A stretch of DNA of 24,399 nucleotides from a virus. The DNA is taken from positions 1-24,399 of the IMG/VR virus record IMGVR_UViG_3300012039_000027; one strand, written 5' to 3'. The notes under the pieces were generated by a model. It was not told where the DNA came from. It made no database searches and saw nothing but the letters and a program-made list of their open reading frames with translations. Below, piece after piece: positions 1 through 6,153 of the stretch; positions within the stretch are counted from its first letter, which is position 1, and each line of letters begins with the position of its first letter. A program made the position numbers and the translations under genes.

Positions 1-1
1 C

Positions 2-433
2 AACAACACCGACATTGCGGCATACGAGATAGGCACATCCGGGAATCCGACTCCGCCAGGAAATCTGCTTGTGTCAGAAGCCTGTGACACCATCCGAAAC
101 GACAACAAATGGTTCTGGGGCACGGCGCCAGATTCGGGCCTTTCTGCGGCACAAATCAGTAGCGACGTTGCAACCTTTAATGGCAGGCGAAGCGCGTTTC
201 TGTTGAACTGCCCGCCAGCTTTAGACGCGCGATTGCCTTTGACGACAATGAAGACGCTCGCTGCCGTTGGATCGACGGCATTCGAGACGGTAAACGATGC
301 AAACGATCTTCCTTCTACGCCTCTGCATCCGCCTCAATCGGTACTCACCTTGACGGCCGAGTCTCAACGTGGTGCGACGGCCAGCATTGATCCGGATGGG
401 AAAATCCGGATCGCTATCGGCACGCTGACCTGA
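2..433 (+). CDS. C-terminal part of a GH29 (alpha-L-fucosidase)-like virion protein, 5' truncated
   Basis: The frame is open to the left edge, so the start and most of the protein lie outside the window; 143 residues are visible. The order of features matches the end of the GH29 fucosidase catalytic domain: a YE dipeptide, then SEACDTI (fucosidases have W-E-x-C-x-T/S-I), then WFWG (usually SWGY), a short helix, and SAFLLNCPPALDARLP (usually GGNxLLNxGPxxDGxIP), then LAAVG. After that comes about 50 residues of probable beta structure. Catalytic residues are not visible here, so activity cannot be judged. Placement beside a repeat-rich structural gene suggests a virion depolymerase or adsorption protein, which is inference. 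Alternative: a GH29-derived domain that only binds glycans. The stop is followed at once by the next ATG. Confidence 0.6.
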   Translation, partial: NNTDIAAYEIGTSGNPTPPGNLLVSEACDTIRNDNKWFWGTAPDSGLSAAQISSDVATFNGRRSAFLLNCPPALDARLPLTTMKTLAAVGSTAFETVNDANDLPSTPLHPPQSVLTLTAESQRGATASIDPDGKIRIAIGTLT

Positions 434-434
434 A

Positions 435-1553
435 ATGTGGGGCGCATTCCCATGGGCGGATAAACCGTGGGCTGATGCGCCTGCGGTTGCTGGTGGCACA
501 GATGCGTCGGTCACGCTCACCGGAGCGACGACGACAGCGAGCGCCGGCACGCTCACGGCAACCGGAGCGGCCACGGCGACGCTCACCGGCGCCAGCACCA
601 CCGCCGACGCAGGAACAGTCAGCGCTTCGGCATCCACCGACGCGACGGCGACGCTCACCGGCGCGAGCACCACAGCATCGCCAGGCGCACTGACGGCCAC
701 AGGCGCGGCGACTGCCACGCTGACGGGCGCGTCCACCACGGCCAGCGCCGGCACGGTCAGCGCATCCGCAGGCGTCAGCGCCGAAACAACGCTCACCGGC
801 GCCACGACAACCGCGTCACCCGGATCTCTCACGGCGACAGGCGGCGCCACGGCGACCCTGACCGGCGCAGACACAACATCGGCCGCTAGCGGAGTCACAG
901 CCACCGCGGGAGGCTCGGCGACAGCCGTCATCACCGGCGCCACGTCAACGTCCAGCGTCGGCACATTGTCGGCGGCTGGGGATGCGTCGGTCACGCTTAC
1001 CGGAGCGACAACGACCGCTAGCGCCGGCACAGTCTCGGCGTCAAACTCGACCGACGCTGCAGTCACGCTGACCGGTGCAGCAGTCTCCGCCACCGTCGGT
1101 GCGCTCGCAGCCTCGGGCGCCGCTCAGATCACAATCACCGGAGCTTCGACCACATCGTCAGCCGGCACGCTCGGCGCGAGCGGCGGCGCGACGTTGGACG
1201 GCGCCGTCACGCTCACCGGCGCGGGCACCACCTCTTACGCCGGCACGCTGGTCGCGTCGTCGCCGACGAACAACGAGCTGATCGCGGCGGCGGTTTGGGG
1301 CCACACTCTTTCTAATGGGTTGACCGCGGAGGAAACACTGGTGGCGGTTCTCGAATGCTGCCAAACCGGGCGCATGGCTCGGGTCGAGAAGTTGCTTCGC
1401 AACAAGCAGATCACCGACCCGGTGACGGGTAGGCTGACGTTGTTCGATGACGACGATGTGACGCCTTTGCTTGAGGGCGACCTGTTCGAAGATGCGGACG
1501 GCACAACACCGTATCGCGGGCGCGGTGCAGAGCGTCGGGAGCGATTGGTATGA
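435..1553 (+). CDS. Thr/Ala/Gly repeat structural protein, probably tail or fibre associated
   Basis: This 372-residue protein has three parts. Residues 1-21 are Trp/Pro-rich (MWGAFPWADKPWADAP). Residues 22-276 contain 11 repeat units of the form xxLTGAxTTxSAGTLxA. Residues 277-372 are a non-repetitive tail with AAAVWG, LLRNKQITDPVTGRLTLFDDD and YRGRGAERRERL, a pattern I associate with conserved phage structural proteins. The regular spacing of hydrophobic and Gly residues suggests stacked beta strands in an elongated spacer. No signal peptide is seen. The start is one base after the upstream stop, without a clear Shine-Dalgarno site, so translation is probably coupled. A single further repeat unit ends the protein encoded at 12,976-13,362, suggesting the two act in one assembly. 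Exact function unknown. Confidence 0.75.
   Translation: MWGAFPWADKPWADAPAVAGGTDASVTLTGATTTASAGTLTATGAATATLTGASTTADAGTVSASASTDATATLTGASTTASPGALTATGAATATLTGASTTASAGTVSASAGVSAETTLTGATTTASPGSLTATGGATATLTGADTTSAASGVTATAGGSATAVITGATSTSSVGTLSAAGDASVTLTGATTTASAGTVSASNSTDAAVTLTGAAVSATVGALAASGAAQITITGASTTSSAGTLGASGGATLDGAVTLTGAGTTSYAGTLVASSPTNNELIAAAVWGHTLSNGLTAEETLVAVLECCQTGRMARVEKLLRNKQITDPVTGRLTLFDDDDVTPLLEGDLFEDADGTTPYRGRGAERRERLV
498..1262 (+). repeat. 11 in-frame tandem repeats inside the repeat protein gene
   Basis: Eleven units of roughly 66-78 bases encode the core LTGAxTTxSxG. Copies differ in sequence, but some are close at DNA level: bases 501-550 and 981-1,030 agree at 46 of 50 positions by direct comparison. 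Unit length varies slightly, always in multiples of three. This is a coding repeat, not a CRISPR array or origin iteron set. Confidence 0.85.
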
Positions 1554-2005
1554 CGATCGTCGCACGCGGCTTTGGACTCGGCACGGCGGGCACGATCCTT
1601 GTCACCGCGGGCTACGGCTTGGGCGTGTTCACCGAAGTGCTCGGCGGCAGCAGCGGAGCGGGCGCTGCGCGGCGCCGGTTGGACGACGCGATGGACGCGC
1701 TGGAGCGGTTCCTTGATAAGCGTCGCATCGGCATCCGGCCGCAACCCGCGCCCGACGCTAGCGCCGCGCTCGCCTCGTTCTACACTGACCAGGAAGCCGC
1801 GGAACGGGTCGCCGCAGCGCTCGCCGCGGCTCGGGAAGGGGCGGCTATGGGCGAGGCTGATTCCGTAGCCCTGCGGGCCATCCTGGCCGCAGCGCGGGCG
1901 CGTGGCGCGCGCGATCGGATGTCGGCGGAGGAGGCACGGCGCGAACGGCACGCGAGGAATCGCTGGCGCGCCATCATCCTCATGGCACTTCTCATGCTGT
2001 CATGA
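1550..2005 (+). CDS. Small protein with C-terminal membrane segment, function unknown
   Basis: The product has 151 residues. The N-terminus (VARGFGLGTAGTILVTAGYG) resembles the Gly-rich start RGFG..G.ILVT.GYG seen in many phage structural-region proteins. The middle (residues 40-135) is Ala/Arg/Glu-rich and probably helical, and the last 12 residues (AIILMALLMLS) are hydrophobic. The ATG overlaps the preceding stop as ATGA and has GGGAG eight bases upstream. It starts a chain of five genes encoding membrane-type proteins. No family with a known function was recognised. Confidence 0.7.
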   Translation: MTIVARGFGLGTAGTILVTAGYGLGVFTEVLGGSSGAGAARRRLDDAMDALERFLDKRRIGIRPQPAPDASAALASFYTDQEAAERVAAALAAAREGAAMGEADSVALRAILAAARARGARDRMSAEEARRERHARNRWRAIILMALLMLS

Positions 2006-2130
2006 GCGCGTGGCTGCTTTTCTCCGATCTCGACGTGATCGTGCTCGTGTGGTCCGCGACCTTGGTCGTCGCGTTTGGCGCCGGGATGTTGGTGGGGTGG
2101 TGGGTAACTCTTGAACAAGGAGACGAATGA
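2002..2130 (+). CDS. 42-residue single-pass membrane protein
   Basis: The ATG overlaps the previous stop (ATGA) and the TGA overlaps the next ATG (2,127). The peptide begins MSAWLLFSDLD, continues with one long hydrophobic stretch (about residues 11-36, rich in Val, Leu, Trp) and ends with the acidic LEQGDE. The last codons also carry the Shine-Dalgarno sequence AAGGAG for the next gene. Function unknown; a holin, antiholin or envelope-directed role is possible but unsupported beyond size, topology and position. Confidence 0.6.
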   Translation: MSAWLLFSDLDVIVLVWSATLVVAFGAGMLVGWWVTLEQGDE

Positions 2131-2321
2131 TGGGCCTGATCGAACTGATCGTTTTGATTGTGGTGGTGGGCGTGCTGCTGTGGGCGGTGAACACGTACGT
2201 CCCGATGGACGGCAAGATCAAGAAGATTTTGAACATCGTCGTGGTCGTCGTACTGGTGATCTTCTTGCTGACGCTGTTCGTGCCGCTCGGGCACCTCGCC
2301 AACATTCGCGTCGGGAGATGA
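2127..2321 (+). CDS. Thivi_2564-like small membrane protein
   Basis: The product has 64 residues with two hydrophobic segments: residues 3-20 (GLIELIVLIVVVGVLLW) and about 35-52 (ILNIVVVVVLVIFLL). A short hydrophilic loop, NTYVPMDGKIKK, joins them. This layout and the NTYxPM...IK.ILN motif resemble the Thivi_2564 family of small bacterial and phage membrane proteins, whose role is not established. AAGGAG precedes the ATG at good spacing. Two-helix topology is compatible with a pinholin-like or envelope protein, but nothing shows lysis function. Confidence 0.7.
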   Translation: MMGLIELIVLIVVVGVLLWAVNTYVPMDGKIKKILNIVVVVVLVIFLLTLFVPLGHLANIRVGR

Positions 2322-2521
2322 GCGTGACGCTTCGCGAGTTTCAAAGCGAACGCGATGCCGCAGCGGGCATCGCCAGCGAAGTTGCGCGCGGCTACTGGGA
2401 TCACATCCCGGAGCCTCCGCCCCGGTTCGATCCGCTGCGCGTGGCGATCGTGGCGATTGGTGTGGCGATCTTGGTGCTGTTCCTGTGCATGGCTGTGGCG
2501 ATGTGGTGGGTGCGCAGGTGA
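2318..2521 (+). CDS. 67-residue protein with C-terminal membrane anchor
   Basis: The start at 2,318 is chosen because its ATG overlaps the preceding stop (ATGA), the rule for this whole cluster; longer readings in the same frame would run through the upstream membrane protein gene. Residues 1-40 are hydrophilic (MSVTLREFQSERDAA...HIPEPPPRFDP). Residues 42-63 form one strongly hydrophobic segment, ending WWVRR. The N-terminal part is probably cytoplasmic, given the positive residues after the helix. No homologue with a function was recognised. Confidence 0.65.
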   Translation: MSVTLREFQSERDAAAGIASEVARGYWDHIPEPPPRFDPLRVAIVAIGVAILVLFLCMAVAMWWVRR

Positions 2522-2652
2522 GCAACACGGTCCCGTTCTTCTTCGGCGTCATGACGACGCTGTTTTGCACGATGCCGTTGCTGGCGATGCTTTTGCTCGT
2601 GGACATGGACAGGCGGCGCAATGCCCATCTCGAAGAACCAAGCGCTGGTTGA
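2518..2652 (+). CDS. 44-residue membrane peptide with GTG start
   Basis: The GTG overlaps the previous stop as GTGA. Residues 5-29 are hydrophobic (PFFFGVMTTLFCTMPLLAML), followed by an abrupt charged tail (DMDRRRNAHLEEPSAG). The last 32 bases overlap the start of the minor head protein gene in another frame. Evidence is limited to the overlap pattern, the clean membrane segment and the similarity in style to its four neighbours; it may be dispensable or spurious. Confidence 0.45.
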   Translation: MSNTVPFFFGVMTTLFCTMPLLAMLLLVDMDRRRNAHLEEPSAG

Positions 2653-3655
2653 CGAATCGATCGGGCACGCGATCGACTTGCAGTACTACGCGAACGGCGT
2701 GGTGCGCGAGGAGGTGGGCGGTTTGAACGCGGATGATGATGAGCTTTTCGCGCTGCTGCTCGCCGCGCTGCTCGCGTTGTCGCCCGGTGCTACGCCGGCG
2801 CAGATCGACGCCGCGATTGGCCCGGCGTTGATGTTGAGTGAGCGTGCCTACGGCGACGTGAGCCGCGAACTTGCAGCGAAGATGGAGGAACTGGCGCGTG
2901 AGGAGGCCGACTACCAGCAAGAATTGTTGGCTGCGGCGCAGGACGTAACGCCGACTCCGATGGACACCAACGGCACCATCGCCGAGATGCTCGCCGTGCC
3001 GATCCTCGGGCTGACCATCGCCGAAACGATGCGCGGATTGTCCGCTGCCCGTTCGGACGCTATCCGCCGCGCCGCGCAAGCCGGGTTCGTCAACGGCCAA
3101 ACGCCCGACGAGATTGTGCGCGCGTTGCGCGGCACCAAATCAACCGGCTTCACGGACGGCACCTTCAACAAACTCCGGCATCACCTCGAAACCACGATTC
3201 GCACAGCCCTGAGCCACGCCACCTCGTACGTCACCGCCGCCGTCCGCGCGCTGAACTCGAACATCGTGCGGGCCGTTATGTGGGTGTCGGTGCTCGACTC
3301 GGCGACCAGTTCCTGGTGCATCGCGCGGGCCGGGAAGCGCTACACGGCCGACAACGCCCATCGGCCCATCGGCCATTCGTACGATTGGGGCGCCGGACCC
3401 GGGCGCTATCACTACAACTGCCGCTCCACCTCCGCCCCGCTTCTGGCGGGCGAGGTGCCGAACGCCAACGCCTTCGGCGACTGGCTCGGCCGGCAAAGCG
3501 CCGCCCGGCAAGACGAGGTGCTCGGCCCGACGCGCGGCGCCCTGTATCGCCGCGGGCAGGTTTCGGTCGAAGGATTCCTGAACAACAAGGGGAAACTCCT
3601 GACGCTGGCCCAACTTCAAGCGCGGAATGCGGGAATTCCCGCACTCGCAGCGTGA
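2621..3655 (+). CDS. Minor head protein, phage Mu gpF / SPP1 gp7-like
   Basis: This 344-residue protein belongs to the Mu-F-like head morphogenesis group, whose members join the procapsid near the portal and act in head assembly or DNA ejection. The N-terminal half is helical. Residues about 225-275 hold the family core, with D...WC (C233) and a later YHYNCRS (near residue 267), corresponding to the usual D-x-x-T-C and H-P-x-C-R-C positions. Residues about 295-340 carry RQDEVLGPTRGALYRRG and LLTLAQL, typical of the C-terminus of these proteins. It precedes scaffold and capsid genes, as expected. The portal and terminase genes that normally precede it are absent from the window. The start overlaps the tiny upstream gene, and its Shine-Dalgarno (AGGCGG) is weak. 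Confidence 0.85.
   Translation: MPISKNQALVDESIGHAIDLQYYANGVVREEVGGLNADDDELFALLLAALLALSPGATPAQIDAAIGPALMLSERAYGDVSRELAAKMEELAREEADYQQELLAAAQDVTPTPMDTNGTIAEMLAVPILGLTIAETMRGLSAARSDAIRRAAQAGFVNGQTPDEIVRALRGTKSTGFTDGTFNKLRHHLETTIRTALSHATSYVTAAVRALNSNIVRAVMWVSVLDSATSSWCIARAGKRYTADNAHRPIGHSYDWGAGPGRYHYNCRSTSAPLLAGEVPNANAFGDWLGRQSAARQDEVLGPTRGALYRRGQVSVEGFLNNKGKLLTLAQLQARNAGIPALAA
3628..3643. promoter_or_regulatory. 16-base perfect palindrome near the end of the minor head gene
   Basis: TGCGGGAATTCCCGCA reads the same on both strands. In RNA it would give a six-pair stem with an AAUU loop, just before the stop codon at 3,655. It is the first of five inverted repeats within about 150 bases. It lies in coding sequence (Asn-Ala-Gly-Ile-Pro-Ala), so chance cannot be excluded. 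Confidence 0.5.
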
Positions 3656-3667
3656 AGGTTCAACGTA

Positions 3668-3688
3668 GAATCTCACGTCGTGAGATTC
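3668..3688. promoter_or_regulatory. 10-1-10 perfect inverted repeat, candidate operator or terminator
   Basis: GAATCTCACG, one T, then CGTGAGATTC: two 10-base arms with a single central base, 12 bases after the minor head stop. As RNA it folds to a nine-pair stem with a three-base loop, followed by CATCTTTTCTC, a weak U-rich tail. It may be an attenuating terminator before the capsid genes. As DNA it has the symmetry of a dimeric repressor or activator site. Both readings are inference. Confidence 0.6.
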
Positions 3689-3711
3689 CATCTTTTCTCA
3701 AAATGCCAAAA

Positions 3712-3779
3712 TCGCGGATGCGAGATTGGCGCACCGGGCCGGATGGCCCCTCCGCACTGCCTGGGCGGATGCCCGCAGT
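3712..3779 (+). promoter_or_regulatory. Three consecutive hairpins, each with a GGAT loop
   Basis: Three hairpins with an identical loop follow one another in the leader of the scaffold gene: TCGC-GGAT-GCGA (3,712-3,723); GGGCC-GGAT-GGCCC (3,736-3,749); and GGGC-GGAT-GCCC (3,763-3,774) extended by ACTGC/GCAGT (3,756-3,760 with 3,775-3,779) across a two-base bulge. The last one ends 18 bases before the scaffold ATG, which has no purine-rich Shine-Dalgarno. GGA exposed in a hairpin loop is the core site of CsrA/RsmA-type RNA-binding proteins, but that protein is only one possible reader. Repetition of both shape and loop argues for a function. Confidence 0.55.
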
Positions 3780-3797
3780 AACCTCCAAAGCCTCAAC

Positions 3798-4562
3798 ATG
3801 AAACTCAAACTCACCCCCGACGGATCAGCCGTGGTCCAAGACGGCAAGCCGGTCTACGTGCACGACGACGGCAAGGAAATCGCCTTCGACGCAGTGGGCA
3901 CCGCCGCCACGATCCAGCGCCTCAACGCCGAGGCCCGCGACCACCGCGTCCGCGCCGAAGCCGCCGAAGCCGCCCTCAAGCCCTTCGCGGGCATCGAGGA
4001 CGCGGCCAAGGCGCGCAAAGCGATGGAACTGGTGGCGAACCTGGACGCGAAGAAGCTGGTGGATGCCGGCGAGCGCGACACGGCCGTCGCACAGGCGATC
4101 AAGTCGGTGGAAGACAAGTTCATGCCCGTTCAGCAAGAGCGCGACAAACTGCAAGAGCAGCTTCACGCCCACATGGTTGGCGGAGCGTTTTCGAGGTCGA
4201 AGTACATCGCCTCGAAATTCGCTACCGAAGGCCCCGCGGGCGTCGAGATTGCGCAGGCGCTGTTCGGGAAGCAGTTGAAGGTCGAGGACGGGAAGGTAGT
4301 CGCATACGACGCCAACGGCGCCAAGATTTACTCCCGGTCCCGCCCGGGCGAATTCGCGGACCCGGAAGAGGCGATTGAGTTGTTGGTGGAGGCGCACCCT
4401 TACAAGGCGAATCTCCTCAAAGGCTCGATGGCCTCGGGCGGCGGCGCCGGTCCCTCCGGCCACAACGCTGGGGGCAGTGGACAACTTCGAGGCAAGCTGG
4501 ATGGCACGCCCGAGGAGCGGACGGCATATTTCGCGTCTAAGTATCAAGAGCTCAAAACGTAA
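3798..4562 (+). CDS. Phage scaffold-like protein (DUF6651-type)
   Basis: This 254-residue protein lies directly upstream of the major capsid gene, the usual scaffold position. The N-terminus (MKLKLTPDGSAVVQDGKPVY) followed by VHDDGKEIAFDA resembles phage proteins of the DUF6651 type. Residues about 30-130 are Ala/Glu/Lys-rich and predicted to be a long helix or coiled coil (KLQEQLHAH near its end), the classic form of a scaffold that guides procapsid assembly. A compact C-terminal half and a Gly/Ser linker follow, ending in a charged tail. The frame stays open to 3,726, but the start at 3,798 is preferred because the family begins with MKLK and the upstream part is the hairpin tract. The usual Shine-Dalgarno is missing. 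Confidence 0.7.
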   Translation: MKLKLTPDGSAVVQDGKPVYVHDDGKEIAFDAVGTAATIQRLNAEARDHRVRAEAAEAALKPFAGIEDAAKARKAMELVANLDAKKLVDAGERDTAVAQAIKSVEDKFMPVQQERDKLQEQLHAHMVGGAFSRSKYIASKFATEGPAGVEIAQALFGKQLKVEDGKVVAYDANGAKIYSRSRPGEFADPEEAIELLVEAHPYKANLLKGSMASGGGAGPSGHNAGGSGQLRGKLDGTPEERTAYFASKYQELKT

Positions 4563-4604
4563 CCCATGCCCTGAAACACTGGGCGAACCAAAGGACTTAC
4601 TGCT

Positions 4605-5567
4605 ATGGCACTCAGTGACATGAAGGTTTTCAATCAATACGTTCGCGAAGCGACGATTGAAACCCTCGCCCAGATGGTCGACAAGTTCAACGGCGCCTCC
4701 GCGGGCGCGATCCAACTGTCCACGACCGGCTTCGACGGCGACTACATGATGCGCTCGTCGTTCTCCAGCCTGCACAGCGCGCAGCGTCGCGTGGATCGCT
4801 ACGCGACGAACACGTCTGCGGCCGCAACGGTGCTCGCGCAACTCCAGCACAACACGGTCAAGATCGCGGGCGGATTCGGCCCCATCGAATGGGAGCCTTC
4901 GCAACTGCGCTGGGTGGGAGACAACCCTGCCGCCGCTGTCGAGGTCATCAGCCGCAACATGGCCGAGTCGATCATGAAGGACATGTTGAACACTGCCATC
5001 GCGGCAGCGGTCGCTGCCATCGAGAACGTCGGCGCTACCGCCTACTTCGATACCGGCACCGGACCGATTTCACTGGCAGACCTCAACAGCGCTCACGCCA
5101 AGTTCGGCGACATGAGCCAACTGCTGGTGTGCGATGTCATGGATGGCACCACGTACCACGCTCTCATCGGCCTGAATCTGGCCAATGCGGCGACGCTGTT
5201 CCAAGCCGGCAACGTCACCGTGGTGAACATTCTCGGCAAGACCACGGTCGTCACTGACGCCCCGGCTCTGCGCGAGACGGGCACCGGTGCGGACCAGAAG
5301 GTGTTGTCCCTGGCTTCGGGCGGCGTCGTGGTCCACGACGCGGGCGATCTGGTCACCAACATCGAAACCACGAACGGCGCGCAGCGCATCGTGACCACGA
5401 TGCAGGCGGACTACACGTTCGGCCTCGGGCTGAAGGGCTACGCTTGGGACACGACCAACGGCGGCAAGTCGCCGACGGACGCGGAACTGGCGACGGGTTC
5501 GAACTGGGACAAGATCGCCACGAGCCTGAAGCACACTGCGGGCGTCTTGACGCTGGCGAACATCTAA
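4605..5567 (+). CDS. Major capsid protein
   Basis: This 320-residue protein is assigned from its position after the scaffold, its size, and a composition typical of HK97-fold capsid proteins. It shows an N-terminal helix (MKVFNQYVREATIETLAQMV), then a middle region with TVKIAGGFGPIEWEPSQLRW. A helix (SRNMAESIMKDMLNTAIAAA) and a second domain with MSQLLVCDVMDGTTYHALIG follow. The C-terminal strands include TNIETTNGAQRIVTTMQADY and GLKGYAWDT. AAAGGA precedes the ATG at good spacing, fitting high expression. No protease gene is visible nearby, so maturation cleavage is uncertain. The exact capsid family was not identified. Confidence 0.75.
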   Translation: MALSDMKVFNQYVREATIETLAQMVDKFNGASAGAIQLSTTGFDGDYMMRSSFSSLHSAQRRVDRYATNTSAAATVLAQLQHNTVKIAGGFGPIEWEPSQLRWVGDNPAAAVEVISRNMAESIMKDMLNTAIAAAVAAIENVGATAYFDTGTGPISLADLNSAHAKFGDMSQLLVCDVMDGTTYHALIGLNLANAATLFQAGNVTVVNILGKTTVVTDAPALRETGTGADQKVLSLASGGVVVHDAGDLVTNIETTNGAQRIVTTMQADYTFGLGLKGYAWDTTNGGKSPTDAELATGSNWDKIATSLKHTAGVLTLANI

Positions 5568-5589
5568 GCGGGCGCCCCGGAGACGGGGT

Positions 5590-6153
5590 GTGGACGTGAT
5601 GATGGACTTGCTGGCCCAAGAGCGCGACAAGTACCGCACCATCTGGGGAGACGCGCAATACCGCGTTGTCTCCCCCGGTGCGCGGCACTTGGCGTCTGCG
5701 ATCGAGTGGATGGCGCCGGAACCGGGAGCGACTTTCACGGATTGGGGCTGCGGCACCGGACGCGCGGCCGACGAGTTGTTTGCGAGGGGCTTCGATGTCC
5801 GTCTCGTGGACCTTGCCGGCAACGCCTACGTTGGCGCGCTCCCGTTCGTGGAGGCGTGCTTGTGGGACTTGCCGCCTGAAATGCCCGCGACAGAGTACGG
5901 ATTCTGCGCGGACGTGATGGAGCACATCCCGACGGAGCACGTGGACGCCGTGCTGGCCGGCATTCGGCTGCGCACGGGGCGCAAGTGCTATTTCCAGATC
6001 GCGCTGTTCCACGACTCCCACTTCACCCAAGCCGGGCCGCTGCACCTGAGCGTGTTCCCTGGCGAGTGGTGGGAAGCGAAGCTGATGTGCCACTTCGACA
6101 AAATCGAAGTGCGCAAGATTCGTCTCAAGCACTTGCTGGTGGTGGTGGAATGA
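5590..6153 (+). CDS. Class I SAM-dependent methyltransferase
   Basis: The 187-residue product carries the SAM-binding glycine loop DWGCGTGR at residues 51-58 and an acidic residue in VRLVD after the second strand. The post-strand-4 motif is DVMEHIP (108-114), the form common in small-molecule or peptide methyltransferases. Residues 150-170 (LHLSVFPGEWWEAKL) resemble phage and O-antigen-cluster methyltransferases. It lacks the N/D-P-P-Y/W motif of DNA amino-methyltransferases and a target recognition domain, so DNA methylation is unlikely. GGAG precedes the GTG at 5,590 by seven bases; ATGs at 5,599 and 5,602 are alternatives. Its TGA overlaps the next ATG. A role in modifying a virion protein or glycan is inference from its place among head genes. 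Confidence 0.75.
   Translation: MDVMMDLLAQERDKYRTIWGDAQYRVVSPGARHLASAIEWMAPEPGATFTDWGCGTGRAADELFARGFDVRLVDLAGNAYVGALPFVEACLWDLPPEMPATEYGFCADVMEHIPTEHVDAVLAGIRLRTGRKCYFQIALFHDSHFTQAGPLHLSVFPGEWWEAKLMCHFDKIEVRKIRLKHLLVVVE

Noticed and set aside
221-1093. Long - strand frame (about 290 codons) opposite the repeat protein gene
   Set aside because: It is the antisense reading of G+C-rich repeats; its Val/Ala/Pro repetition simply mirrors the + strand units, and it has no coupled neighbours.
498-1262. Regular repeats that could suggest a CRISPR array or origin iterons
   Set aside because: All units are in one open frame, vary at synonymous and non-synonymous positions, and lack constant repeat/unique spacer alternation.
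2111-2521. Longer + strand reading (136 codons) of the 67-residue membrane-anchor gene
   Set aside because: The extra N-terminal part overlaps the Thivi_2564-like gene in another frame and lacks sensible composition; the ATGA start at 2,318 fits the cluster.
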